Assembly: GCA_009926865.1 (NCBI GenBank)
Contig: RFOD01000005.1
Location: forward strand, 1 to 64,000
Direction of reading: 5' to 3'
Source: Gammaproteobacteria bacterium
GTDB taxonomy: Bacteria > Pseudomonadota > Gammaproteobacteria > Steroidobacterales > Steroidobacteraceae
Length of the DNA: 64,000 bases
Position numbers and translations under genes: made by a program. Numbering within the stretch: the stretch's first letter is position 1; each line of letters starts with the position of its first letter. The notes beneath the pieces are model-generated. The model searched no databases and was not told the origin of the DNA. It saw only the letters and a program-made list of their open reading frames with translations. Below, piece after piece: positions 1-8,684 of the stretch.

Positions 1-207
1 ACCGCCCATGCTGTAGCCGTTCAGTGCTTGGATCGCACGGGCCGCATCCTCCTGCGACATTTCAACGAAACCGAAACCGCGCTTGCGGCCTGTTTCGCGA
101 TCAACCGGGAGGGCCACAGATTCGACATTTCCGTGCTGAGCGAACAGCGTACGTACGGAATCTTCATCTGCGGTAAAGGGCAAGTTGCCCACATAAATTT
201 TTGCCAT
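1..207 (-). CDS. RRM-domain RNA-binding protein (C-terminus outside window)
   Basis: Reading the complement from an ATG at 207 gives 69 codons that run off the left edge. They carry a near-complete RNA recognition motif: RNP2 as IYVGNL near residue 4 and RNP1 as RGFGFVEM near residue 43. This is the small bacterial single-RRM family (Rbp-like), cytoplasmic proteins that bind single-stranded RNA and are often cold-inducible. The plus-strand ORF at 28-240 in the track is its shadow. Upstream lies a long leader (208-385) with its own promoter-like site. The length beyond the RRM cannot be judged. Confidence 0.9.
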   Translation of the reverse strand, partial: MAKIYVGNLPFTADEDSVRTLFAQHGNVESVALPVDRETGRKRGFGFVEMSQEDAARAIQALNGYSMGG

Positions 208-519
208 CTCTGGAATAACTCTCACAAACAAACTAAATAACCGGCCTAAAAAGAAACTGCAGAAGCCAAACGACCTCAGCGGCTGCTCTCGTAAGCCACC
301 TTGATCGATGTCAATTCAGTAATGCAGACCGGCGTTAAAAACGCCCAGAGATGCAGACAAAAGGGCAACGATCTGGGTCAGCATAGCACAGCAACATAAA
401 AAGCAAGGTTTTTTTGTATAGTGCGCGACTTCGCGCCCCGTGGCGTCCAAACAACGAACACCCCGCCCTACCTTGTGATGGCTCTCCCGCTCCCTGAACG
501 ACACCCCTGAAAGAAACCT
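208..519. promoter_or_regulatory. Divergent intergenic region; minus-strand promoter and long 5' leader of the RRM gene
   Basis: This 312-base gap separates the RRM gene (minus) from the YeiH transporter (plus). On the minus strand there is an extended -10 (TGCTATGCT, hexamer at 380-385) with TTGCTT 15 bases upstream (401-406). This would give a leader of about 165 nt. The leader contains a perfect hairpin, GGCGTT-AAA-AACGCC (331-345). Long structured leaders are common for cold-shock-type RNA-binding proteins, but that link is inference. No convincing plus-strand promoter was identified. Confidence 0.4.
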
Positions 520-1527
520 ATGATTCGATCTGAATATTGGCCTGGTCTGGCACTGGGCGCCCTCGTGACCGGCCTGAGCTTCCTGCCACGCTTACTGGAG
601 CTGCCGGCCATCGGCAAGCTCAGCCCCTTGATGATCGCCGTACTCGTCGGAATGCTAGTCCGTAATACCCTCGGCCGCCCCGACGCCGCGCGAGTCGGTC
701 TCGCGCTGTCACTACGTCAGCCGCTCCGGCTCGGTATCGTGCTACTGGGTCTTCAGGTCACGATGGCAGAGCTATTAGGGATCGGGGCGGCGGGACTCGT
801 ACTGATCGTCGCTGCGGTCGCCAGCACCGTGCTCATCACTTGGCAGTTCGGGCGCTGGCTCGGTGTCGCACCGGGCCTCTCGCTGCTGATTGCCACAGGT
901 ACGGGTATTTGCGGCGCCTCAGCGATCGTGGCGGCTAACACCGTGGTCAAGGATTCGGATGAGTCCGTCGCGTATGCACTGGCCACAGTGACACTCTTTG
1001 GGACCCTTGCCATGTTTGCCTATCCCGCACTGGGCGCCGCCTTGGAGCTTGCCAGTGAACCCTATGGCCTATGGGTGGGTGCCTCAGTGCACGAGGTGGC
1101 TCAAGTCGTGGCGGCAGGCTTCGCCCGAGGTGATGTCAGTGGAGAGCTGGCGACCGTCAGCAAACTCGCTCGGGTCTTGCTCTTGGCGCCGGTCGTGATC
1201 GGGTTGGGATGGAGCTTGCGAGGCCGAGCATTGGCAGCCGATACGGATGGCGCGTCTGCTAAACCGAGCATTCCCATTCCATGGTTCGTATTTGGATTCT
1301 TAGGCATGGTCCTTCTCGCGAGCACGGGCTGGCTGGACCCTGCATGGCGCAGCCAGAGCGCGCTCATCGCTCAGCTACTGCTGGCCTTTGCGCTGAGCGC
1401 GGTGGGGCTCGAGACCGATTTCCGTCGACTCATCGCTCAGGGCTGGCAACCGCTCGCCCTCGGCGCCCTTGCCACCCTTTTCATTGGCGGAAGTACCCTC
1501 GTCGTTATCCAAGTGCTGTCGCACTAG
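520..1527 (+). CDS. YeiH/UPF0324 family putative sulfate exporter-type membrane protein
   Basis: A 335-residue, very hydrophobic protein with about ten predicted membrane spans. It matches the YeiH/UPF0324 family (Cons_hypoth698) in length and in patterns such as GTGICGASAI and GLETDFRRL. Members are inner-membrane permeases with a proposed anion or sulfonate/sulfate export role that is weakly supported. It is transcribed alone and faces RND operon 1 convergently. The ATG at 520 fits the hydrophobic N-terminus well. Substrate is unknown here. Confidence 0.85.
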   Translation: MIRSEYWPGLALGALVTGLSFLPRLLELPAIGKLSPLMIAVLVGMLVRNTLGRPDAARVGLALSLRQPLRLGIVLLGLQVTMAELLGIGAAGLVLIVAAVASTVLITWQFGRWLGVAPGLSLLIATGTGICGASAIVAANTVVKDSDESVAYALATVTLFGTLAMFAYPALGAALELASEPYGLWVGASVHEVAQVVAAGFARGDVSGELATVSKLARVLLLAPVVIGLGWSLRGRALAADTDGASAKPSIPIPWFVFGFLGMVLLASTGWLDPAWRSQSALIAQLLLAFALSAVGLETDFRRLIAQGWQPLALGALATLFIGGSTLVVIQVLSH

Positions 1528-1539
1528 TGACGGCTTTCC

Positions 1540-1582
1540 AAAAAAACGACCTCGACGACTCGCCACCGAGTCGAGTCGTTAA
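1540..1582 (-). terminator. Rho-independent terminator of RND operon 1
   Basis: Read on the minus strand, AACGAC and CGACTCG pair with CGAGTCG and GTCGTT around a GTGG loop, with a small asymmetric bulge. A run of seven Ts follows. The TAA stop of the pump gene (1579-1581) overlaps the base of the stem, so transcription ends immediately after the operon. Confidence 0.8.
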
Positions 1583-4500
1583 CGCGTCGCTGTCGACTCT
1601 GTTGCCTCGCTGCTCGTCAAATAGCGACGCAATTTCGGCGAGAGCCACTGCTCAACATCATCCACCAAAGAAAACACAGCAGGCACAATAATCAGCGTCA
1701 ATATCGTTGAGGTAATGAGCCCACCGATCACAGCGATACCCATCGGCGCTCGGAACTCACCGCCCGTGATACTCAGCGATACCGGGATCATGCCCGCGAC
1801 CATCGCCACGGTGGTCATGATGATCGGTCGCGCACGTTTGTGGCCCGCTTCGATGAGGGCTTCTGTCCGTGACTTACCAGCGCGAATCTCTTCGATGGTG
1901 AAATCGACCAACAAAATCGAGTTTTTACCTACGATGCCCATCAACATCAAAAACCCGATGACCACGGGCAGCGAAAACGGCTTACCCGCCAGCATGAGGG
2001 CGATCACCGCGCCACCGACAGATAGCGGTAGCGCGGATAAAATCGTGATCGGCTGGAAGACTCGGGCAAAGAGTAATACCAGCACCGCAAACACCAATAA
2101 GACGCCGGCCACAATCGCCAACATGAAATTCTCAAAAAGCTCCTGGAAGAATTCCGCCTGCCCCATCTGCACGAGCTGAACCCCTTCCGGTAGTTCGCTG
2201 ATCTCGGGCAAAGCGTAGACTTTCTGTAATGCCGGTCCGAGCTCAACCTTATTGAGATCTGCCTCAATACCCACTCGCCGACTTTGGTTGTAGCGACGAA
2301 TGCTGGATGGCCCCTGACCAAAACTGATATCGGCGACTGACTTCAACGGTACTGTGCTTCCCGAGGCCGTTCGTACGGGTAAATTCTCAAGAGTGCTCAG
2401 ATCGCTACGCGCCCTCTCCAGCAAACTGACGCGAATCGGAATCTGTCGATCCGACAAAGAAAACTTAGCCGCGTTCTGAGGTAGATCACCGAGTGTCGCA
2501 ATACGGATCGTCTGACTGATTGCGGCGACTGAAACACCGAGCTCTGCCGCTAAATCAAGCCGCGGTGTCACCAAAATTTCGGGACGGCTCAAATCACCCA
2601 CTATGCGTGGATCGCGTAGCTCAGGCATTTTGCGCATCGCATCGACGGCACGCTCAGCCGAGGAATGCAGAACCTCCGGATCATCGCCCGTCAAAAACAA
2701 AGTCACCCCTCGGCCAGAGCCGGGATCGTCGCCACCAAATGACACGCGCGCATCGGCGATCTCGGTAAAGCGCGGGCGAATCCGATCTTCCCACTCCCGC
2801 TGAGTCACCGAACGCTCAGCGCGAGGTACCAGCGAAACATAGACCTGCGCGTTACGCACATCGCCCCCGCCGATAGCCTCAATCACATCGGTGACTTCAG
2901 GCTCTTGGGACACCAATGCCACGACACGCGCTGATACATCAGCCGTCTGCTCCAATCGCACCCCCGGCGGTAACTCAATGTTGATCTGTGCGCTCGAGAA
3001 GTCACTGGGCGGCACAAAAGCCTTGGGAATAATTGCAAGCAATCCCAAAGAAACGACGAAAAATGCGGTCCCACCAAAGAGCGTGGCGCGACGATGCTCA
3101 AGCGTCCAACGCAGCGTCTGCAGGTAAGAATCCATCCATGGGCCGTCAGCCACTCGAATATCATCATGTGGCTTTAGAAAATGCGCAGCCATTAAGGGCG
3201 TAATCAAACGCGCTACCAGCAAGGAAAAGAACACCGCCGCCGCCACAGTCAAACCAAATTGTTTGAAGTACTGACCCGTGAAGCCGCCCATGAAACTCAC
3301 GGGTGTAAATACCGCGATAATAGTCGCCGAGGTCGCAACCACCGCCAGACCAATCTCATCGGCTGCCTCGAGTGCTGCTTGGTAGCCGTTCTTACCCATG
3401 CGCATGTGACGCACGATGTTCTCGATTTCCACGATCGCATCATCAACCAGCACGCCGGCGACCAAAGAAAGACCCAAGAGCGTAATGGTATTCAGCGTGA
3501 AATCCATCGCGTACATAAAGCCAAAGGTCGGGATCGCCGACAGCGGGATCGCCATGGCGGAAATCGCCGTTGCCCGCCAATCACGCAAGAACAAAAATAC
3601 AACCAATACCGCAAGAATCGAGCCTTCGATCAGTGCGGTCATGGCCGACCGATAAGAAGCTTTGGTGTTCTCGACAGTGGTAAAGACTCGTGTGATCGAC
3701 AAATCTGGCGTGTCTCGTAGCAGGTTCTCGATCTCCGCCTCGACCCGCTCTTGCACGGCGACATCGGAGGCGCCACGCGCTTTAAAGACGCCGAAGTTCG
3801 TACCGGGTCGACCATTTAGGCGCGACATCGAGCGCTGCTCAGCGACCGAGTCGCGGACCTCGGCGATGTCACGCAAGCGTACGCTCGCGCCACTCGCTAA
3901 GCGCAATTGCACATCACCCAGTTGGAAAGCGGTTTGTGCAGCGCCGAGTACGCGAATGGATTGCTCGCCACCCCCCACTTGAGCCCGCCCGCCGGGCGCA
4001 TCGAGATTGACAAGGCGAAGCTGCTGATTCACCTCAGCCGCCGTGATCCCTAAGGCCTGCATTCGGGCGGGATCCAGCTCAACACGAATCTCGCGACTCA
4101 CACCTCCGCCGCGAAAGACTTGGGCCACACCCGGCAGCGATAACAACCGTTTGGCGATGGTGTTATCCACGTACCAACTTAACTGCTCCGGCGTACGCGC
4201 CGTCGTGCTCACAGCGTAATACGCGATCGCACCGCCCTCCACATCAATCCGATTGATCTGGGGCTCATCAATGCCATCCGGCAAATCCGTACGCACCTTA
4301 CTCACGGCATCGCGCACATCGTTCAAAGCGCGATCCACGGGCGTACCAATTTGGAATTCGACGGTGGTGCTCGATACACCCTCGCGTGCAACCGAACTGA
4401 TGCTCCGTACATCGTTGACGCTACGGACGGCCCCTTCAATTTTTTGGGTGATCTGCGTTTCAATTTCGGTTGGCGCCGCCCCAGGCTGAAACACCTGGAC

Positions 4501-4641
4501 CGATACCAACGGAAAACTCACATCTGGATTGAGGTTGATGGGCAAGCGTAAAAAGCCCGCGAAACCCAAAAACATCAACACCATGAATAAGACGAGTGGC
4601 AACGTGGGGTTGCGAATCGCCCAAGAGGACATGTTCCTCAC
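1579..4641 (-). CDS. RND family efflux pump, inner-membrane permease (AcrB/HAE1 superfamily)
   Basis: A 1020-residue protein with the classic RND plan: an N-terminal membrane helix (near residues 10-30), a large periplasmic porter domain, a six-helix bundle, a second periplasmic domain and a C-terminal bundle. The TM4 proton-relay motif GVLVDDAIVEIEN, with its paired aspartates, is intact. The conserved GKNSILLVDF is also present late in the protein. It exports drugs or other amphiphiles by proton antiport and needs an adaptor and an outer-membrane channel. Its start overlaps the adaptor stop by four bases (ATGA). No TolC-type gene is in the operon, so an external channel is presumably shared. 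Substrate unknown. Confidence 0.93.
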   Translation of the reverse strand: MRNMSSWAIRNPTLPLVLFMVLMFLGFAGFLRLPINLNPDVSFPLVSVQVFQPGAAPTEIETQITQKIEGAVRSVNDVRSISSVAREGVSSTTVEFQIGTPVDRALNDVRDAVSKVRTDLPDGIDEPQINRIDVEGGAIAYYAVSTTARTPEQLSWYVDNTIAKRLLSLPGVAQVFRGGGVSREIRVELDPARMQALGITAAEVNQQLRLVNLDAPGGRAQVGGGEQSIRVLGAAQTAFQLGDVQLRLASGASVRLRDIAEVRDSVAEQRSMSRLNGRPGTNFGVFKARGASDVAVQERVEAEIENLLRDTPDLSITRVFTTVENTKASYRSAMTALIEGSILAVLVVFLFLRDWRATAISAMAIPLSAIPTFGFMYAMDFTLNTITLLGLSLVAGVLVDDAIVEIENIVRHMRMGKNGYQAALEAADEIGLAVVATSATIIAVFTPVSFMGGFTGQYFKQFGLTVAAAVFFSLLVARLITPLMAAHFLKPHDDIRVADGPWMDSYLQTLRWTLEHRRATLFGGTAFFVVSLGLLAIIPKAFVPPSDFSSAQINIELPPGVRLEQTADVSARVVALVSQEPEVTDVIEAIGGGDVRNAQVYVSLVPRAERSVTQREWEDRIRPRFTEIADARVSFGGDDPGSGRGVTLFLTGDDPEVLHSSAERAVDAMRKMPELRDPRIVGDLSRPEILVTPRLDLAAELGVSVAAISQTIRIATLGDLPQNAAKFSLSDRQIPIRVSLLERARSDLSTLENLPVRTASGSTVPLKSVADISFGQGPSSIRRYNQSRRVGIEADLNKVELGPALQKVYALPEISELPEGVQLVQMGQAEFFQELFENFMLAIVAGVLLVFAVLVLLFARVFQPITILSALPLSVGGAVIALMLAGKPFSLPVVIGFLMLMGIVGKNSILLVDFTIEEIRAGKSRTEALIEAGHKRARPIIMTTVAMVAGMIPVSLSITGGEFRAPMGIAVIGGLITSTILTLIIVPAVFSLVDDVEQWLSPKLRRYLTSSEATESTATR

Positions 4642-5747
4642 TCGGCGACCCTCACCGTCTCGCCCGCGCGCAGATAGGGACCCGCCAGCGTCACCACTCG
4701 ATCCCCAGCTGACAGCCCATCGTTCACCACCACGCCCTCTGGGCGAGAGCTCGCTACCTCAATGGGTTGCCTTTGTACGCGTGATTTCTCATCCACCAAA
4801 AATACAAAGTTCACGCCGTCATCGGTCATCACCGCTGTCTGCGGAATCAACGCGCGAGTTTGTCGAGTCGTTTCCACTTCGCCGCGGGCGAACGCACCCG
4901 GTCGCAAGTTCGGATGCAGTGGCAAGTCGATCCTGACACTCCCAAGTCGCGTCTGCGGATCGATCACGGCACCGATCAGACGGACTCGACCCTCAAAAAA
5001 TTGCTCGACGCCGGTGACTCGGACCCGCGCGGGCATCCCCACCGCCAGTTGCGGCAGATCCTGCTCGGCCACGTTACCGCGCATTTCAATACCATCGGAA
5101 CGCCCTAAGCGAAATAGCGGCCCAGATCCCGGACCCGCTAACTGCCCGACCTCCGCTGAGCGGGTCAGGACGACCCCGTCAAACGGCGCTCGAACCTCCG
5201 TGCGGGCAAGCCGGGCGCGCGCCTCGCTGAGCTGGGCCTCGGCTACTTTGACGGTCGCCTCAGCCGCCACTTGCCCGGCCTGTCGACGCTCGACCTCCTG
5301 AGCGGAAAGCGCACCAATCTTCGCCACTTCCTGTGCACGTCGATAATCAGCTGCGGCGACCGCTGCGTTCGCCTGCGCCTCCTGCAAGGTTGCCTCCAAG
5401 CGAACGACCTGTGGCGCCACCAATGAGGTATCGAGCTTCGCAAGCAGGGTGCCGGCGTTCACCACATCACCCGCTTCGGCATAGAGTGCCGAGACACGAC
5501 CGCCCTCACCCTCGGCACTAATCGCCGCTTCATCGCGCGCCGCGATCGCACCACTGAACGTCACCATCGCACCGATCTCGCTCGGTCGAACCTCTGTGAC
5601 ACTCACGAGCAGCGGCGGGTTAACACTATCGCCACCGCCAGCCGTGTTGATAAATTGTCGAGCCAAGGCGAGAAGAATGAATGCTGCCAGAATACCGACT
5701 ACCCAACGCAAACTCTGGGGTAGCGCAGCCATGAGTCTCAATTTCAT
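4638..5747 (-). CDS. RND efflux periplasmic adaptor (membrane fusion protein)
   Basis: A 369-residue periplasmic adaptor (HlyD/AcrA-like MFP) with an N-terminal anchor or signal helix (VVGILAAFILLALA). A biotinyl-lipoyl-like half follows (EGEGGRVSALYAEAGDVV), then an alanine-rich alpha-hairpin around residues 100-180, then the second lipoyl half (RTEVRAPFDGVVLT) and beta-barrel/MP domains. It links the RND pump to the outer-membrane channel. It is first in a two-gene operon and translationally coupled to the pump. The start lies only ~28 bases from the terminator of the upstream gene, so its promoter must sit in or next to that terminator region. Confidence 0.9.
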   Translation of the reverse strand: MKLRLMAALPQSLRWVVGILAAFILLALARQFINTAGGGDSVNPPLLVSVTEVRPSEIGAMVTFSGAIAARDEAAISAEGEGGRVSALYAEAGDVVNAGTLLAKLDTSLVAPQVVRLEATLQEAQANAAVAAADYRRAQEVAKIGALSAQEVERRQAGQVAAEATVKVAEAQLSEARARLARTEVRAPFDGVVLTRSAEVGQLAGPGSGPLFRLGRSDGIEMRGNVAEQDLPQLAVGMPARVRVTGVEQFFEGRVRLIGAVIDPQTRLGSVRIDLPLHPNLRPGAFARGEVETTRQTRALIPQTAVMTDDGVNFVFLVDEKSRVQRQPIEVASSRPEGVVVNDGLSAGDRVVTLAGPYLRAGETVRVAE

Positions 5748-5774
5748 AAACGTGATTAATCTTTTGATTTAGTT

Positions 5775-5807
5775 GAAAAAAGACCGATGCCTAGCCTGGC
5801 ATCGGTC
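5775..5807 (-). terminator. Rho-independent terminator of the beta-lactamase-like gene
   Basis: A perfect 10-base stem, GACCGATGCC / GGCATCGGTC, around a six-base loop (5782-5807). On the minus strand it is followed by TTTTTT. It lies between the broken beta-lactamase-like gene and RND operon 1 and separates the two transcripts. There is no T-run on the plus side. Confidence 0.85.
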
Positions 5808-5856
5808 GAGCAAAATCAGGTCGAAGTGTTATATTAAACTACAACAGTATAACAGA

Positions 5857-7136
5857 TCAATCCCGTGGTTGCGGAGTGAGTGTTCTCGATGGCGACTGAC
5901 TCATCCAGCCTTTCAACAAGACATTGGGGAGAAAGCTGTTGTCCCATTCCTGCCCCTCGCCCCGAGGCGGGGAAGACCCAACTCTGACAATGACCATGTC
6001 CGCTGACGGGATCATGTACACGACTTGATTGGCGTTGCCATCGAACAGGAAGACATCGTTCGATAAATAAGGTTCCGAGTGCAAAACACGTAAGGCGGGT
6101 CGATCGCGCTCGGGGTTAGCAAAACCGCGACGCTCGATATATCGACCCGCCATATACACGCCCATCCCATAGTAGGGATTTTGGGCGGTGCCTCGGCGCA
6201 TCTCAGCCACGTATCCAGGGGGCAGTAACCGACGATCGGCCCAGACACCATCGGACATGAGCAGCAAACCTAAACGCAACCAGCTCTCGGGCGGCAACAG
6301 CAGGCAGCACCCAGAGTGAGCAGTCCCACCTAGCCGATTGACCCAAATATCGCCGCCCATCGCGCCCAACGGCTGCAGAATCTCCGTGGCCAAAAACTCA
6401 GCATATCGACGACCCGTTGCGCGCTTGATCAATAGCGCCACCAACTCTGAGGTCGCATTGTTGTACTCGTAGCGCGTACCCGGTTCATGCACCAACGGGT
6501 ATTCGTACAAGATAACCTCATCATGACGAGGGTGTAGATAAGCTCGATTCAACACATCCTCAGCCGTGGTGGCGGCGGCCTGCGGCAGGAGACCCGAGCG
6601 CATGTCGAGCAGATGGCGTACTAATATCTTTGATCGCCCGGGATCGTCACGCCACTCGGTAATAAAATCACTGATCGGCTGGTCCAGCGAGCGAATGGCG
6701 CCAAGTTCTAGGGCGCGACCAATCGCGACGGCTGACATGGGTTTCGCGAGCGAACGTTGGCGTCACCCTGAAAGTAGCGGGCCATTTGTAGCTTTCCGCC
6801 CTGCCAAACCAGTAGCGCGATCGACCGATTGGCAGCAGCATAGGCTTCCGCCTGCGCCAAAGCCTCAGCGTTGATCGTCACGTTCTCAGCATCCACCACC
6901 TCAAACGCCTGATCGTCGGTTGCCCCAGGCACCGACTCCAGCGGATCGTAGGTCTCAAGGCCAAGCCCTGACCGGAACGACTCCATCAAAGTCGCAAATC
7001 TTTGTTGGTACACCGCCTCATCCTCAGCTGAGAAACGAGACGAAGCGGCACGGACTTCAGTCGTCACAAGCGCAGTAACGAAGGCGGTTGCTGCGACAAG
7101 CGTCAGCGAAATAAAGTGGCGAGAATTCATCAGCAA
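5857..7136 (-). pseudogene. Frameshifted class C beta-lactamase-family serine hydrolase
   Basis: Two overlapping minus-strand ORFs (6708-7136 and 5857-6738) together form one secreted serine hydrolase of the beta-lactamase/penicillin-binding-protein-like family. The first has a signal peptide (SLTLVAATAFVTALV...) and the start of the catalytic domain. The second has the YNN motif (YEYNNATSE), equivalent to the class C YxN, and the rest of the fold. The catalytic SxxK motif reads SLAK at 6742-6753 in the second frame, but a stop and a missing base at about 6754-6765 separate it from the N-terminal part. One extra base near AACGT would restore DANV(x)-SLAKPM. Either a recent inactivating deletion or a sequencing error. 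The family includes esterases and peptidases, so antibiotic resistance should not be assumed. Confidence 0.85.
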
Positions 7137-7254
7137 AGCGTAAACGCCCTGTTCTGGCTGTACAAGCCGAACGAGGGCAAAACTGTCTGCGCGGGCTGAT
7201 AGACGCCCGTCCCTTGGCTGGCCCGCTATTCCGTGGCCCCGTTAGGTCGCCCGA

Positions 7255-8124
7255 CTAATGGGTCAGGTTGTGTCGCCCGCGCGGAACAAGCAAGACGTCG
7301 CTGGTCAACGCATTTAAAAGTGCCTCGGTAGTCGTTGGACAGCCCTGCTCCCAAGCGCTCGCACGTGCGCCACCGAGCACCAATACGTCCATATTTGAGT
7401 GCGTTCCGCCAGCACCGAAGCTGGCAATCGGGCTCTCCCGACATATGGTCAAGCGATCCACGCTGAGCCCTAGATGATCGCAGGTTTCCTTCGCTTTAGA
7501 TGAGAGTTCCGGGTTGGTGATGGCTGCCGAATCAAGGCAATGCACGATCGAGAGCTCACCGTGACACGCCAACGATAAGCACTCTGCCGTATCGAGAACC
7601 TGCTGAGTCAAGGCTTTATCGTCGCTCGTGAGATCAAGCGCCACCGTGATTCTCGGGACCGATCGCCAAGCAGGGCCACGAGTCCACAGCATGGGCACCC
7701 GCGTCGCACGAATCAACTGCATGTCCAAGGCCTGCGTGGGTCGTAAATGGGGAAATCCATCACTCAAATTTTTGATGACCAAATCTGGACGCCAATCGCG
7801 TACACGTTGTGCGACGCCCTCCGCGAGTTCCGAGACGCAGGCCGCACTGGTGCTGATACGTAGATCGGCCGCGGGGATCGAACCACGTAAGGTGTTCAAA
7901 TAACGATGACTCTCCGCGAGACAGGCATCGAATACTTCGCGTGCAGCCGGCGATTGGCGCTCCACGCCGACGGCCCAAGCGTGCTCAGTGTCACAGGCAA
8001 ATAGCTCAATTTGAGCATGAAAATGCCGTGCCAAGACCGATGCTTTTTGTAGCGCGCTTTGCGCTTCATATGAGCGATCTGCGAGCACTAAAATGGACTG
8101 TACGGTACGCATCAAAAGAGTCAC
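7255..8124 (-). CDS. Tandem universal stress protein (UspA family)
   Basis: A 289-residue cytoplasmic protein with two Usp domains. The first starts at VQSILVLADRSYEAQSALQKA; the second starts near residue 150 (RITVALDLTSDDKAL). The length matches UspE-type double-domain proteins. The second domain ends with a degenerate nucleotide-loop motif (VLGGARASAWEQGCP), so ATP binding is uncertain. The track start is a GTG at 8124, with an ATG four codons later (8112) as an equal alternative. It lies 6 bases downstream of the dksA-like gene, so the two are co-transcribed. Usp proteins are typically induced under low oxygen or growth arrest, which fits the adjoining FixLJ-type system. Confidence 0.88.
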   Translation of the reverse strand: MTLLMRTVQSILVLADRSYEAQSALQKASVLARHFHAQIELFACDTEHAWAVGVERQSPAAREVFDACLAESHRYLNTLRGSIPAADLRISTSAACVSELAEGVAQRVRDWRPDLVIKNLSDGFPHLRPTQALDMQLIRATRVPMLWTRGPAWRSVPRITVALDLTSDDKALTQQVLDTAECLSLACHGELSIVHCLDSAAITNPELSSKAKETCDHLGLSVDRLTICRESPIASFGAGGTHSNMDVLVLGGARASAWEQGCPTTTEALLNALTSDVLLVPRGRHNLTH

Positions 8125-8130
8125 TGACGG

Positions 8131-8493
8131 TCAGCGTCGATCGGTGGCCGCGCAACGTGCGCACAAATCTGCTTCAGGAATAGCGCTTAGTCGATCGTGA
8201 CCAATCTCCACGCCACAGCGAACGCAATAGGGATACTCGCCTTTCGCGAGGCGCTCTAAGGCTCGATTCACGTGACTTAACTGGTCGCGGGCACTAGCGC
8301 CGATTTCTCGCAACACATCCTCATTGGCGCGCTGGGTGGCCTGATCCGCAAAGTCAGCCACCAAGGGTTCGTGAACATGGTGTAGATCCACCTCCGTGCG
8401 ACCGACTCGCTGGGCTAATTCCGCGCGTCGTGCGAGCAAGATCTGCCGCGTCTCGCTTAGCCACACATGATCTTTGAGCGATCGCTCATCCAT
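8131..8493 (-). CDS. DksA/TraR-family zinc-finger transcription factor
   Basis: About 120 residues from the ATG at 8493 (MDERSLKD); the longer track ORF extends into the divergent promoter region without protein character. A coiled-coil-forming helical N-terminal half (ETRQILLARRAELAQRVG...) is followed by a C4 zinc finger, CVRCG...CARC. DksA/TraR proteins enter the RNA polymerase secondary channel and modulate initiation, with ppGpp in the case of DksA. It is slightly shorter than classical DksA (~150), resembling secondary DksA paralogs. Operonic with the downstream usp and divergent from the FixL-like kinase. Confidence 0.85.
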   Translation of the reverse strand: MDERSLKDHVWLSETRQILLARRAELAQRVGRTEVDLHHVHEPLVADFADQATQRANEDVLREIGASARDQLSHVNRALERLAKGEYPYCVRCGVEIGHDRLSAIPEADLCARCAATDRR

Positions 8494-8611
8494 TTTCGAT
8501 CGTCCGTTGTATCCATAGATATCGTCGCTCCAGCAAACTCGAACCCACTCACCCATTGAGAGCGATGCGAAAAATCGCACGAATGGTGGCAATGGACTAT
8601 TGCTGAAAGTA

Positions 8612-8635
8612 CCTATCGGTCTATCGGGTGATAGG
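8612..8635. promoter_or_regulatory. Candidate operator between dksA-like and fixL-like genes
   Basis: The divergent gap contains two tandem copies of CTATCGG(T/G) (8613-8628). They also form an inverted repeat CCTATC-N12-GATAGG (8612-8635). The placement suggests a regulator site serving one or both transcripts, perhaps the FixJ-like protein. No FNR/FixK box (TTGAT-N4-ATCAA) was seen in the gap. Function is inference only. Confidence 0.3.
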
Positions 8636-8684
8636 ATTCGGGTGCACATTGGCGCCGATACTGCGCGCCAGATTGAGTGTTCAC

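Noticed and set aside
316-504. 62-residue minus-strand ORF in the RRM leader
   Set aside because: It crosses the proposed -10 element, has no ribosome site and no recognisable composition; treated as leader DNA.
5857-7136. Two separate genes as given by the ORF track
   Set aside because: Neither part contains the SxxK motif; together they make one normal-length serine hydrolase, so a frameshifted gene is the better call.
8494-8684. Possible FNR/FixK box in the dksA-fixL gap
   Set aside because: Looked for TTGAT-N4-ATCAA on both strands and found none; only the CTATCGG repeats remain.
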